From the NCBI RefSeq assembly GCF_019925205.1, contig NC_083566.1:36587558-36651557 (forward strand): a stretch of DNA of 64,000 bases. Direction: 5' to 3'. The notes under the pieces were generated by a model, which was given only the letters and a program-made list of their open reading frames with translations, was not told the DNA's origin and ran no database searches. The position numbers were made by a program, and so were the translations under genes. The DNA is from Metopolophium dirhodum (lineage: Eukaryota > Arthropoda > Insecta > Hemiptera > Aphididae). This document shows, piece by piece, positions 55,301-64,000 of this stretch. Within the stretch, counting starts at the first letter, position 1. Each line of letters opens with the position of its first letter.

Positions 55301-58300
55301 ATATTTTTGATAAACATATGAAACGATACCAGTTATAATTTTGATATTGTATAATATTCATATTTAATAGATATTGTTGATTCCAAATTTCCAACTCATA
55401 AAATATAAATTTTTCTTTTTCTTTTAAATCAAATGCAATGAAATAACATGCAAATCAAACAATTTAATTTTCATACTGTAAAAGTATTCAGAATACATCA
55501 CAAAATACTTTTGGAAATAGTATTCTAAAAGTATTTGGAATACTTAAGAAGTACCCAAGACCGTATAATATAATCTATAAAACTATGCAGATTGTTGATA
55601 TAATGCACAATATTTATATAATTTAATTTATAATATATAATATATTAATAGTAGGTACATAGGGGTAAGTTACCTATTATAGAGATAACCTAATGTTTCA
55701 ATGTTGTTAATTATAATATTATATAATATGAAAATAAAATTATTTCTGATATCTGGGATCAAATTTTAAAGTGCTCCTGCCCCCAATGATATCGTTTTGC
55801 CCTTCTTTTAATTTATAATTTATTGTATTACAAAATTGTATACCTATTACAATACTTTTAAGCATTATGCTACGTTTTGAACTTGAATATTATTATTTTC
55901 TGTTTGTGTTATATGTAATTACTAATTAGTTAGTCATTAAACTATTTATATTATATAAATACATTTAAAGTTCTGATTATTATTTTATGAAAAGTACTAA
56001 CTTAATACAATATTTTTAGTAAAATTACAATTAAATAATAATTCAAGGACGAGTGCTATAAAGTATGTATATATAGTATATATCTACCTATAGTGTATAT
56101 GTATTATATGCTCGTAAACTAATTATTATTAAATTATAAGAGGAAGAAAAAGGTGTAAACTCCTCACCTACTATATTTTTCGACACAATAGTTAAAAAAT
56201 AATTATTATATTTTGCTCACAACCCCCTCCCTCTCACTAAAAAAAATAATAATAATAATAATATGAACTCCAAGTTTTACCACTATCAAAATTCTTAATA
56301 AATGCTCAAATCTTTCAAGACGTTAATTTAAGATTCTTTTAAAAATAATCCAGCTTCACCAGTAAAACAACCCCAAAAAGCAAGTAATATTTAATGATAA
56401 ATAAATCGTAATTTTTTTTTTAGATTAACGAAAACATTTTTTATGCAATAGGTATCAGCATATTTGTATGCTATTTTTTCGAATAAGAGAATTTAACATT
56501 CTTTACATTTTGTAAAAATAGGTTTTGTTTAGAACCTTCGAAAAATCGTAATTGCCATCTACAGTAGGTACATAAATTAATTAACCTACATTTCAAACAT
56601 GTACCTAATCCTAAAATAATTTTCATATTATAATAGTTTATAAAACATTGAATTACCTACTATACTTTTATTGGATAGGAAAATTTACATTTTATAATTA
56701 TGTTTACTATTCATTCAAATATCCACAGTGTTCCATTTAGAAAATCTATGCCATCAAAAATAAACAGGTATCATATATTATTAAACATCAATGTAGCTAC
56801 CTATTTTTTTGTAAATAAAATAAATACAAGTTTAATTATTATTTCCGTGGATAATATAGAATATATTGAATACATTTCACGTACAATAATAACAGTTATT
56901 CCTATTGTAATTTTTTTTTTATCTATTCTGAGACGTAAACGTAAAGCATCTAAAAATAAATGTTTTGTCTAAATAATAAATTAAACCCCCACCATGCGGT
57001 ATCTTAGTATCTACAAAAGTTTACTATATCCAGCACACGGAAGATGGAGTGTTTAGATTATTGGTTTTTCGAACTTAAACATCATGTCACTCTAATCCTT
57101 ATGTAGGTTATTTACTGGGAATTGTTTTCTGAAAGAGCCCTACTATCAGTTTACCTACGTTTAATAAGACGTGTGGGTTTCTAAACCAATTACCCACAAC
57201 TTATATTGTTTCAGTCGCGCGTACTTACAAATGACGTGTTTCTTTGTTGATGTTTTTTTTTTTACGAATCTTATTTGAATCGTAATATTATACTGTTTAT
57301 TTTTTTCTTTTCAAGATTTTATGAAGAATGTGCTGTCGTGGAAACCATTTATACCGTTGGCCAGTTTAAATTTTAATGCGTACATGGTGAACACCATATT
57401 ACCGGTAGCCGACACTGCCAGCAGGCGGACTCCAGATCACTTCAACATCAGGAACTTCGTAAGTGTACATTAATAGGCATAAACAGTCGAGAGAAAAATA
57501 AAAATAACAGAGTCGATGTTAAGTATACAAAAAAATAAATACATAATATGTTATGTAGACTGTAATGGGCTCTAGAAAGGAATAATAACAAGGTTTTGAA
57601 AACAATAAATTGTTATTAAATTAATATAGTTTAGTAGAAATAACTAACTCGATGAAAATTCTTTGGTTGTGTATCATCATATTTTGTTTTATACATTGAA
57701 ACTAGAAAATCTTTACATTCACAAACGAAATTCAATATTTAAGTATAGTAATTTTCATTATAAAAACTCGAAAAGTGGAGTAATACCGGTACTCGGTAGG
57801 TATACATAATACAATTTAATTAAAAACACACAGAGTTAGTGTAGATATATGTATTATACGTTGCTGTCACTGCTTTAATGAAACTTGTATTCAAATTACA
57901 ACTTATCTCACTTGGTGGAATCTGATAATCATTACTTATACATGTAAAAATTAAAACAAAGTTGATGTTTAGCTGTTCGTTCTGTTAAAAAATCAATCGT
58001 TAAAATAACAAAGGGAATCTAATTGAGGATTTTATATTTTATTTTTATACTGTAATATAGTTACAAATGTGCCGAATTACTGAAATTTGATTAAAGTCTA
58101 TTTCGATATATCAAAAGTCGAAGGGGTGGTAATTTCTTTCAGGATTACGGACTATTTAAGATACTATGTCGAACAATTGAATTATAGAAAGTCTTTTAAA
58201 ATATTACGGAACTACTTACTTCTGGCCCATGATAATTCTATAAACTTAAATTGTAAACGATGAAAAGATATAATTCTCGTAGAATTCGCATTATGTGGAT

Positions 58301-59182
58301 CAAATAATATTGTACGTCCGTACGTTGTATCGTATTGTGGGACTATGTCGTCAATTGTATAATATAATACGAGTATGGCGATTCTACGAAATTGTATCAA
58401 ACGAAGGCTACTAACACTTCATCAGCTTACGATATCGCTGCCAGGCTACAATATACCGTAACGTTAATATAGTTTCTAAAAATAATAATAATAAAACGTA
58501 ACGACTCCCTCGGTGCCCGGTAAAAAAATCGACGAAAATATAAACTTTTACATCTAAAAGAAAAACAAAGAACTGTCTTATATTTTATTATAGGCTTGAC
58601 GGGATCAAGGCTAATGCCGACCACTATAATATTACATTCGTACAAATAAATATTATTGAAATAAATATAGAAAAAAAAAATCAATAACAAACAGACAGTA
58701 TAACCAATATAATAACCGAATTGACAATAACATACTAATTGTTATTTTTTTTAATGGGATACGATTGATATTCATGTTTATTTATAATTACAATTGTTAG
58801 CAGTGAACTTGTACAATACTCGTTTGAAGAAATGTTTGTGTTTAATTTCAATTTATTATAATAATATTATTTGTATAAATTGATTGAAATGCTAAAGTAT
58901 TAGAACAATAATATAATATACAATATATAGGTACACACAATGCATTAAGGCTTATGGATTTGGTCAACTAAGATGAATACTCATTACAATATTAAAATTG
59001 TATGGTAACTAATTTATATGGTTACCTATGTATTTTTTCAGGTAACCGATGCAATTTCTGACACTGTAATGTGTTTGACGGCTGGTTTGTTCCTTTACTT
59101 ATTAGTAGAAAGACCGTTCAGGCTTTTAATCACTCAGCTTTTTGTTTCAAAATCAAAATCAAGTACAAATGACAAAAAGTAA
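28158..59182 (+). CDS. nrf-6-like: NRF-6-like / acyltransferase-3 family membrane protein, 12 coding exons
   Basis: Spliced gene: 28158-28341, 40148-40359, 45041-45255, 51652-51746, 51935-52137, 52225-52385, 52490-52658, 52756-52949, 54460-54601, 54898-55087, 57316-57458, 59042-59182. All introns are GT-AG and phases agree throughout, giving 682 residues, a usual length for insect members. Residues 1-17 form a signal peptide (MVYRFAVFALFLVSVNA); about 45-200 are the NRF domain with GDFDEC, YCLVDV and CVPSSC; about 200-665 are the multi-pass acyltransferase-3 domain with IIIGHRWGF, DTFFAISGAL, KYFRLTPVY, WFMPCEFHF, GPYIVGAIFGYLL and LSWKPFIPL. Family knowledge: nrf-6 and relatives are predicted membrane acyltransferases linked to lipid and drug transport in the C. 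elegans gut. The substrate here is unknown. Start chosen at the ATG that opens the signal peptide. Odd: the usual histidine of the late AYLxH motif reads AYMVN. Confidence 0.9.
29150..29331. mobile_element. 182-bp hAT-like MITE
   Basis: Perfect 14-bp inverted ends CAGTGGTGGTCAAA at both sides. CAGNG starts are typical of hAT elements. The flanks attacgta and attatgcgta are similar but not identical, as expected from an old 8-bp duplication. Noncoding. Confidence 0.7.
32913..33567 (+). mobile_element. Helitron-like element, non-autonomous
   Basis: TC at 32913 follows A; the start TCTATACATATAGGTATATG then actgactaactgatcaacg resembles common insect non-autonomous Helitrons. Internal acacaaggattttgaaattc and gttgacattggtta parallel the element at 25046. 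It closes near cgaagtgcacagggtcagtt, similar to the CTAG-ending 3' tips of such elements, though the last bases have changed. Exact right end uncertain. Confidence 0.5.
33686..33949 (-). mobile_element. tRNA-derived SINE, minus strand, 5'-truncated
   Basis: Much more GC-rich than its surroundings. Read on the minus strand it holds a Pol III B-box-like GAGTTCGATACC soon after its start, then ccgcgggcggcatttttctt and gtgccccattagaaattc, and ends in a run of A. tataatttatt flanks both sides (33675-33685 and 33950-33960), an 11-bp target duplication as made by LINE-driven insertion. The A box is lost or was never included. The frame 33761-33943 is not a gene. Confidence 0.7.
37150..38590. mobile_element. 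Large foldback element, interrupted by a dispersed repeat
   Basis: Arms at about 37150-37345 and 38350-38590 are inverted copies: ttgaacgtgtcacaatacat (37181-37200) is matched 19/20 by the inverse of 38499-38518, followed in both arms by attcagtgcaatata, ttttgaggaatgc, gttcaaagt, ggtgtta and atttgttgaagaa. The middle is occupied by the inverted dispersed repeat at 37499-38060, so the foldback element is the older of the two. Confidence 0.7.
37499..38060 (-). repeat. Aphid-type dispersed repeat, internally deleted inverted copy
   Basis: Starts agattctaagcgaagcgatt (3' end, inverted) and ends with acccacttgtaacctactgt, acagcagagcgacatcc and acccacc followed by a T run (5' end, inverted). The text around ggattttctta jumps from the 3' region to the middle, so roughly 0.8 kb is missing relative to the copy at 8119. 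Confidence 0.75.
39155..39400. mobile_element. Diverged TTAAGAGGA-type MITE
   Basis: Begins TTAAGAGGACATCGTACCCG, the same end as the element at 13995. Inner parts attaatctactctaatatta and acgtaaaatttgctgtgtta recall its arms. The right end is not clear (about ggagacgacattacacggtg). Confidence 0.5.
40148..40359 (+). CDS. nrf-6-like: nrf-6-like exon 2, first half of NRF domain
   Basis: Acceptor ttctag ends at 40147; donor gtaaga starts at 40360. The first codon is completed by the last base of exon 1 to give Met-Trp-Asp. Residues 62-132. MWDASAKQAVGLLSGNRF, QLGDFDECL and AQYCLVDVKL are close to the family pattern in which a small residue-rich segment is followed by GNxxQLGDFDxCL and QYCL. Two cysteines probably pair in the extracytoplasmic domain. 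It sits alone, 11.8 kb from exon 1 and 4.7 kb from exon 3. Confidence 0.92.
40796..41180 (-). repeat. Aphid-type dispersed repeat, short inverted copy with both ends
   Basis: Begins tagattctgagcggagcgaa (3' end inverted) and ends cccacttgtaacctactgta, cagcagtgcgatatcc, acttacccgctttttt (5' end inverted). Only about 385 bases remain between full termini, with unrelated or heavily diverged middle text. Confidence 0.7.
43979..44480 (-). pseudogene. LINE ORF2 C-terminal fragment
   Basis: On the minus strand the text reads LIRSHFDYALLIWHSYL, then LNKIQNNFIRFLCYQ, then NIQSLEQRFMQIKL, and after a stop MIDCPEFLQNINFKI and KNYKRNSPSNILMSTGN. This is the order found at the end of Jockey/CR1-type ORF2 proteins (SxxxYxxxIW, KIQxxFLRxL, SLExR, DCPxLLxxIxFxxP). 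Stops and frame shifts show it is inactive. Confidence 0.75.
45041..45255 (+). CDS. nrf-6-like: nrf-6-like exon 3, second half of NRF domain
   Basis: Acceptor ttttaaag ends at 45040 and donor gtaagt starts at 45256. Residues 133-203 plus two bases of the next codon. WALCVPSSCSALDV carries the family's C(V/I)PSSC signature around residues 150-155, followed by a third downstream cysteine (NMCTQ) and the segment leading into the first large membrane helix. The polypyrimidine tract is weak, as often seen in AT-rich insect introns, but phase and domain continuity with exons 2 and 4 are exact. Confidence 0.9.
49425..49735. mobile_element. Hairpin-forming palindromic element
   Basis: Two arms of about 130-150 bases pair around a 9-base centre: tatattcatcat (49554-49565) with atgatgaatata (49575-49586), and outward ggaaacga, cttaaggttt, agagtcttgt, gcaagta each with its inverse on the other side; the outer parts share gatagaatg(a/g)actgg and cacgg. 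Imperfect because of later changes. No coding frame. A small separate palindrome cttggtcatcgcgaccaag lies just outside near 49232. Confidence 0.65.
51144..51573. repeat. Inverted repeat (about 80 bp arms) framed by a 26-bp direct repeat
   Basis: Arms at 51170-51252 and 51363-51442 are inverted copies with few differences (phrases gctaagtatatttaattt, ttattttgtttcaat, atttatttacttgg, aggaattattt). Outside lie direct copies of a phrase like aataaatatta-type text: ccataaatattacatgtgag at 51145 and ctataaatattaaatgtgag at 51549. The structure ends about 80 bases before exon 4. Confidence 0.7.
51652..51746 (+). CDS. nrf-6-like: nrf-6-like exon 4, transmembrane helix before the acyltransferase domain
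   Basis: Acceptor gtttcatag ends at 51651; donor gtatgt starts at 51747. Only 95 bases, so no long open frame marks it. Residues 204-235: LLIVVLLSFTIIATVFDYT is a clear membrane helix, followed by MYSERAIWQWNQ. In the family this helix links the extracellular NRF domain to the first cytoplasmic segment. Its first and last codons are split and complete correctly (Val from exon 3, Glu with exon 5). Confidence 0.85.
51935..52137 (+). CDS. nrf-6-like: nrf-6-like exon 5, start of acyltransferase-3 domain
   Basis: Acceptor attttcag ends at 51934, donor gtacac begins at 52138. Residues 236-303. LIMCFSGRRAMQSL is the usual basic cytoplasmic segment; GLDLTPLCGTTTISMILIII then GHRWGF corresponds to the family's LxxLxGxRxLSMxWxxxGH segment with the conserved Gly-His kept. 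NYEVNEQ precedes the next helix. Two open frames overlap here; only the one giving FSGRRAM continues exons 4 and 6. Confidence 0.92.
52225..52385 (+). CDS. nrf-6-like: nrf-6-like exon 6, DTFFxxSG helix
   Basis: Acceptor ttgtcag ends at 52224, donor gtgatt at 52386. Residues 304-356. VDTFFAISGALMILILL is the conserved DTFFxLSG membrane helix of acyltransferase-3 proteins. The exon ends in KYFR, whose Arg codon is split with exon 7. The intron before it is only 87 bases. Confidence 0.92.
52490..52658 (+). CDS. nrf-6-like: nrf-6-like exon 7, RLTPVYA helix and GPLW loop
   Basis: Acceptor gttatttag ends at 52489, donor gtatgt at 52659. Residues 357-413. RLTPVYAVIIFFFATLQYKM followed by GTGPLW matches the conserved R(Y/F)xRLxPxY helix and the GPxW loop. 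NCQQTWWLSLLYLNNYV is the usual segment with a Cys and tandem Trp before the next helix. Confidence 0.93.
52756..52949 (+). CDS. nrf-6-like: nrf-6-like exon 8, WFMPCEFHF segment
   Basis: Acceptor tactcag ends at 52755, donor gtaagt at 52950. Residues 414-477. CGYHTWFMPCEFHFTIIG corresponds to the family's CxxxxWYLxxDxQFxxL segment, here with Pro-Cys-Glu-Phe-His; two helices follow (IGLGYVLHKK, then MYLTSLLMAISIAIPFAL). Confidence 0.92.
53372..53392 (+). repeat. (GA)n microsatellite
   Basis: About ten GA units in intron 8. Confidence 0.9.
53610..53636 (+). repeat. Short interstitial TTAGG (telomere-type) run
   Basis: taggttaggttaggttagg-like text in intron 8, the insect telomere unit, in the orientation opposite to the run at 18363. 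Too short to be a functional telomere. Confidence 0.6.
54460..54601 (+). CDS. nrf-6-like: nrf-6-like exon 9, GPYxxGxxxGYLL segment
   Basis: Acceptor attttcag ends at 54459, donor gtgaga at 54602. Residues 478-525. YIKSHTRAGPYIVGAIFGYL fits the conserved KPxxRxGPYxxGxxxGYLL signature. The charged tail RRKESTTKLNL is cytoplasmic-like. The intron before it (1.5 kb) contains a GA microsatellite and a TTAGG run. Confidence 0.92.
54898..55087 (+). CDS. nrf-6-like: nrf-6-like exon 10, two membrane helices
   Basis: Acceptor ataacag ends at 54897; a second AG six bases on (54903) could serve instead and would drop two residues. Donor gtaagt at 55088. Residues 526-588: YVLLAISTLICTTTWFSGAL and AALYGSTIRSVWAAGLVTGL. 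The latter is the family's AxxxxxxRxxWAxxxxW helix region, although the second tryptophan is not present. Confidence 0.9.
55167..55563. mobile_element. 397-bp hAT MITE in intron 10, perfect 8-bp target duplication
   Basis: Inverted ends CAGTCTTGGGTA and CGGTCTTGGGTA, then repeated agtatttggaatac-like palindromic phrases. TATAATAT stands at 55159-55166 and again at 55564-55571. CAG start and 8-bp duplication are the marks of hAT elements. Noncoding; the minus-strand frame across it is not a gene. Confidence 0.85.
55572..57315 (+). other. Rest of intron 10
   Basis: AT-rich, with an (AAT)n stretch near 56248. A hydrophobic frame at 56700-56972 (90 codons, Ile/Asn-rich) has no family I recognise and lies between exons of the same strand; treated as chance. 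Confidence 0.5.
57316..57458 (+). CDS. nrf-6-like: nrf-6-like exon 11, LSWKPFIPL segment with altered histidine
   Basis: Acceptor cttttcaag ends at 57315, donor gtaagt at 57459. Residues 589-636. LSWKPFIPLASLNFNAYMVN aligns with the family's LSWxxFxPLSRLTYxAYLxH. The terminal position is Asn, not His. RRTPDHFNIRNF leads to the last helix. The frame is otherwise clean, so this is a substitution and not decay. Confidence 0.9.
57459..59041 (+). other. Intron 11 of the nrf-6-like gene
   Basis: GT-AG, 1.6 kb. No repeats with readable boundaries and no supported gene. Confidence 0.6.
59042..59182 (+). CDS. nrf-6-like: nrf-6-like exon 12, last helix and stop
   Basis: Acceptor ttttttcag ends at 59041; stop codon TAA at 59180-59182. 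Residues 637-682. MCLTAGLFLYLLVERPFRLL is the final helix with the ExPxxxLL ending typical of the family (usually ExPxxxLEK). The C-terminal tail is short, Ser/Lys-rich and cytoplasmic-like. Confidence 0.9.
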   Translation, partial: VTDAISDTVMCLTAGLFLYLLVERPFRLLITQLFVSKSKSSTNDKK

Positions 59183-59406
59183 ATAATTGTTAATTTATTA
59201 ATTTGTAATTTATTTTAAGAATTAGATTCAATTTAGAATTCACCATATTATGGATGTTAGCTCTTTTAAATTATAAAGAAAATGAAAATATTTAATTTTA
59301 ATTTTAAGTATAACGTAAAACAAGCGCATGACTTAAATCATACGATTACAAAAATGATTAAAGTTCAAAATATTTTAATATTCTATTAAGTTTCCAAAAA
59401 TGTATT

Positions 59407-59412
59407 AATAAA
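59407..59412 (+). terminator. Probable polyadenylation signal of the nrf-6-like gene
   Basis: First AATAAA after the stop codon, about 225 bases downstream. A variant ATTAAA lies some 50 bases earlier. AATAAA is frequent by chance in such AT-rich DNA, so the position is the main support. Confidence 0.5.
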
Positions 59413-60050
59413 CATTACACAAAATATGATTTATGAATGTGTAATATGCGAGCTTATAACTTTATATAATATATAAGAAAAAAAAATGAATTAATATAAA
59501 GAATATAATTGTAATATTATGATAATATATTATACTTATAGACAATGCATATTACATAATGTACATTTCATATTTCTATATTAAATTTTAATAAGTAACA
59601 TAATATAATTCACATACTAGAAATGAAAATAATTTTCACGATAAATGATTTATTATTGATGGTAATTTAATATTTGTTATAAGCAAAGTATTCCTCTGCT
59701 AAAAGTCTTTGTAAACAATCTTTCATAAATATATTTTAATAATTTATACATTTATAAATAGTGAGGTATCTTTATTGATTTCCATTACATCCAGAGAGGG
59801 ATTAAAGGGTGTTTCGTATGAAATTTAAAATAAACGAGCATAATATATAAAATGAAAAAAAAATTAATTGATTATTTACCATCTATAAAATATCAAAATG
59901 TCAAAAACAATAACTATGATAAATAAATTTAATTAACTGAACATTTTTATTTAACGTTATTAAAATTAGTTTAAAATGTAAGAATAATTGTTTAATAATT
60001 GTGTGATTATAAAGTGCAAGGATAAAATATATGTAAAGGTTGTTGGGTGT

Positions 60051-60450
60051 TTAAGAGGACATGATGCCCGCATAATGAGCAGTCTCCACCTGCACAACAT
60101 AGAATTTACGTGCATCAAAATCCATCATTAGTGTTTTTATTTTTAATATTACAGTGAATTGACCTATTTTCAAATTCAAAGTTAAGCATATTGCTGTGTT
60201 CTCCCGTTGGTTTTTTTCGTTATTTTAGTTTTAAAGCTAATTATGAGCATCTTTAAATTTTAATATTTTACTTAAGTACTTATACCTCGCTTTAAAATTA
60301 AAATAACAACAAAAAAAAAACCGACAAGAGAACACAGATAATATTCTTACTTTTACTATTTTACTTTTAATAATAGGTATTTTTACTGAAATATTAAAAC
60401 TAACAACACAAAGTGGATTCTGTGAAACGCAACTTTGACATGTTGGACTG
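60051..60450. mobile_element. Diverged TTAAGAGGA-type MITE with palindromic centre
   Basis: Begins TTAAGAGGACATGATGCCCG. The centre is an inverted repeat: ctgtgttctcccgttggttt (about 60200) against the inverse of accgacaagagaacacag (about 60322). Outer arms share ttaatatt(t/a)cagt. Right end unclear, near ggatgctggtag. Confidence 0.55.
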
Positions 60451-63400
60451 GGAGGGATGCTGGTAGATTTCGGTCGGACACCACGCCCTTTAAAACTTAA
60501 ATCATAATTTATTGTTACCTATAATACTATAGATGTACATTATCATATGGTAGATATTGGTTAACATATAGTTACAACAATAAAATATAACACTATTCAG
60601 AATATATTATTTTATTGTCTAACAATAAAATTATCAATAAATACAATAAATAAAATATTTTATAATATTATTGTCTGTCTTCAATGTGTTTACAGAAATT
60701 ATGTTTCACAAGCAATAGAATCGAATCGAGATTACGACAAAGTCCTACCTACACATCACCGAACGTAAAAAGACTCATATTTATATAATTTATTTATTTA
60801 TAATTTAATAATTTTTGTACCATGAAGCATTGTTTATTTATTACGTGTGTTTTTGTATTTTATAATTTATGGACACGTCAAACTGGAGAATGGATTAACT
60901 TGACTGTTTTACCATTTTACATCGTGTTCTTATTTTTATAGTATTCATACCTAATATTGTAAGTCGCTACAAAAACATCTAAGACATTTGAACAACATAA
61001 TCAAATGCGGTACGACATTATTATTTATTATTAAATTTAAAACAATATGTTTTTTGTTAAACATAATAAGTACCTCGCTGTTGTACTCACTAGGTAGTTG
61101 TAATATTACGTCAATATTTTGAAAACTCAATGAAAGCTGCATATATACCTATATTAGATGTTTAAACAATAGCTCTTAATAAGTACCTATATGGCAATAT
61201 AATATTATATCCAGTGTTGTAATACTTTTTGAAAATATACTAAATTATAACTATTGATTAATATTTTAAAGCACACTTAATTGAAATATCTTTCTTTGCG
61301 TGTTTATATTTTAAATCCAAATACTATATTTAATATATTTTATGCTTTTATATACTTCGACAAATATATAATCTAAATATCTACGCATACAATTAATACA
61401 ATGATACTGTTCAAAATATTAAAACCTTTTTTGGCATAAATGTTTTCATAATATTGTTAAGTATAATAGTATGCATATTGTTTTTAAATAAACAAGCATA
61501 AAAACTGTGAAAACATTAATTAAATTTATATACCTAGCTAGAGGGTTGGCGTGGGCCCTACAATGAATGTACACCACTTATCATCATGATTAATTTTCAA
61601 AAAATCGAAATCACAAAAGTAATATACTAACCAAAATAACTATACTGATACATATAATACATAATAGGTATCTAATATCTATCGTTTTTAATTGGTACAG
61701 TCTATAGGGAACATATAGAACATAGGTACATAGAAAAACATTTCTATTAATGCCTCAGTATCAATCCATTTCGTTTCGTATTAGGTAAAAAAAAAACCAG
61801 CAATGTTTCAAAGCGATACGTTTTAAAATGTAGGTACTATTGTAATATAATATTTAAAGGGCACCTAAGCGGGAAGCCAGAAAATACGATAACGCGTAGG
61901 CCAATCTCGGGTTAACGAAAGAAGAATTGTTAAGGCGTACAAGGTTAGGGTTGCAGGCCGAAATTATATACCTATACATGGTGGCGAAAATTGGAGGAGG
62001 GGGCTTATCACCCCTAAATAACCTCAAAGCCTCTCTCTCTCTCAAAAAAAATATAATATATATTATAAAATACACTTTTGGTAGGTTGTCCTGCGACACA
62101 GAACTTGTAAATATTACATTTTATACTGTTTTTATTTTTACTAATAGTAGATATGTTTATTTGAATGTGTAATATTCGACTTAAGTCCAAAGACATAAAA
62201 ACCTGAGAAAAGAAATGTAAATAAAAATACCCATATATATCTTTTATAGCAGAATAATAATGATAATAATATCGTATGCCGTTGAACCATCTATTGATGT
62301 GAATTGTTACAACTTTACAAGACGCAAAGGAATAGCTGAGAAAAACAATATGGGCAATTATTCAAATATACCAATGAGTTATTCTCAGGACTCAGGATCG
62401 AAAATATATCTTTTGTGCTCGATGTCCTTTGATGTAATCACCACTTCGGATAGAATATTCGACTCCTAAAAGAAAAATAATATTGATTTTGTGTTTGTGT
62501 TTTTGAATACAATATTATAGGCGATAGGGTATGTCATGAATTCTAATAATATTATGTAGGGAGACGAGATGGATAATCGCCAATCGGTAGAGAGCTAAAG
62601 ACATTCTTGAAATCATAATGTAAAAGAAAAATAATTTCTTTAACTAGCTTGTCGAACTAAATTTTAATTAAAACATAATAATTTTTATTTACCTGTTAAA
62701 TATAATATAGGAACACATACAAATTGATTGATATAATTGGTTATTATAACTATATTTACATTGCTTATGATATACAGTTGCTATCTATCGATATCAATAA
62801 TAGTGGGATAGGAATAAACCTCATCACCCGGGCCCGACCAGTATTAAAATATGATTTGGATATAATATAAGTTTATATATTGTTATGTGTAATATGAGTA
62901 TATTGTTATATGTACACAGTTTTCTGAACATTATGCCACATTAAGCATAAGCTTTGAAGAATCCTTTAGTTTATGGTGGTGGAAGGCGGAACGAGGAAGT
63001 GATTGGATTTAAAATGAAGTGTTTTTTTTCCGGTACTTAAACACCATTCCAGGTAGTTAAACATGACGTAGTAAACTGTAAACACGCTCTAAATGTTTCA
63101 TGTAGCACGCGTGTATATACATATAATAATTTACCGGCTTCGAATGTATATAAGTAATTGTTCCCTGTCAAAATTGATACATTACTCAATTCTCCCAATA
63201 TACATATTAGAATATGATAAAATATATATATGTTATATAAATTATCCGTACCGCATTAAATATAAAATATCGCTAAATAGTGCATTCGTTGATACTGCAG
63301 CCGTTCAGTGTGACGGGGAGAAGGGTATCTTTGTATCTCACAATCACTCAACCAATATCACTAATTTAATAAATTGTATATTGTCTTATATGCATATTAC

Positions 63401-64000
63401 GCAATAATGTAATATTTAATCATAAATTTGACATACGTTATGGCTGATACTCTCGTCCCCATCAAAGACTATATATAAAAAAATAAAATAAAATCTATAA
63501 TATATTTAAAATAACTGTATGTACCTTAACGTTATGCCATAATAAGTGGTGCAAATCCTTTTACTAATCAATAAATGCCATCCAACAGTAGGTAAATCCA
63601 GAGAAGGAGCATTTTCCCTCCCCCTCTACATCGAGCTCCTGTGAATGAGCAAATAAAAATAATAAGGCCGTTAAAATGATTGTGGTTTGAGTACAGTTTG
63701 TATAGGTAATAATTGCGAGGTGTGTTACTAATTATGCGAACAAATAAACACATTAATCCGTACACGTTTGCACATTTTTAACAAACGTTTAGCTTTGTTA
63801 GTGATCGTTGTAGTGTTTTTTCGGTGCTTTAATGTGCTTTTGGCGAAGACGCGAGCTCAAATTTTTAAGCAATCAGCGGTTTACGAAAATCAGCTGGCCA
63901 GCCTCAAAGTTGGCACTTTTAAATTAACTTGAATGGCATCCCTGTCCCACTGGCCCTGGTTTATATTATGCAATGATGCATTATGCGTTTTGGCTGGTTC
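60451..64000. other. 3' flank without a supported gene
   Basis: AT-rich text. A (CT)n run lies at about 62031-62043. A less AT-rich stretch begins near 63800 and runs off the window (aagacgcgagctc, agctggccagcctc); it may be the start of another repeat but cannot be judged from this end. Small frames at 62260 and 63093 have no recognisable features. Confidence 0.4.

Noticed and set aside
56700..56972. 90-codon hydrophobic frame in intron 10
   Set aside because: Composition follows local AT content, no family motif, lies between two in-phase exons.
61854..62196. Overlapping frames on both strands
   Set aside because: Mutual shadows around a (CT)n run and a G-rich patch; no family motif.
1..64000. 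CRISPR arrays, bacterial operons, phage or plasmid functions
   Set aside because: The spliced gene, insect-type repeats and LINEs show a eukaryotic chromosome; no regularly spaced direct repeats with unique spacers were seen. The 23-bp units at 23587-23642 are directly adjacent tandem repeats.

Overview
The window is animal nuclear DNA, most probably from an aphid. It is strongly AT-rich, full of short TAC/CTA-rich motifs (aggtacctac-like) and carries CCTAA/TTAGG runs, the insect-type telomere unit. It is littered with short non-autonomous transposable elements and contains one spliced gene with GT-AG introns. There are no bacterial-style operons, and almost all long open frames are chance frames in AT-rich DNA. 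The species assignment is an inference from composition and repeat style, not a database result.

Gene. The only gene I can reconstruct lies on the + strand from 28158 to 59182. It encodes a protein of the NRF-6 (nose resistant to fluoxetine)/acyltransferase-3 family. Twelve coding exons join with consistent phases at every boundary into a 682-residue frame (2049 nt including the stop). The protein has a signal peptide, an extracellular cysteine-bearing NRF domain (exons 1-3) and a multi-pass acyltransferase-3 membrane domain (exons 4-12). The first three introns are very long (about 11.8, 4.7 and 6.4 kb); exons 4-8 are compact, with 87-188 bp introns. An acceptor just upstream of the ATG implies at least one untranslated 5' exon that I could not locate.

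Upstream part (1-28 kb). No gene is supported here. It holds a GC-rich island of unknown nature (about 2.8-4.25 kb), copies of an aphid-type dispersed repeat, Helitron-like elements on the minus strand (about 9.8-11.7 kb) interrupted by a TIR element with an intact target duplication, a second TIR element (11.9-13.1 kb), two TTAA-flanked MITEs side by side (13.86-14.40 kb), three decayed non-LTR retrotransposon fragments, a foldback element (23.5-24.3 kb) and a + strand Helitron-like/tRNA-like composite (25.0-25.6 kb).

Gene introns and 3' flank (28-64 kb). The introns hold a hAT-like 182-bp MITE, a second Helitron-like element, a tRNA-derived SINE with target duplications, a large foldback element interrupted by another repeat, a LINE fragment, two hairpin-forming inverted repeats and a 397-bp hAT MITE with a perfect 8-bp duplication. 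Downstream of 59.4 kb I found only repeats and unassigned AT-rich sequence.

The most striking material is the set of nested and palindromic mobile elements whose boundaries can be read directly, plus the NRF-6-like gene with a changed residue at a normally conserved histidine position. I did not find convincing evidence of a wholly new multi-gene system.
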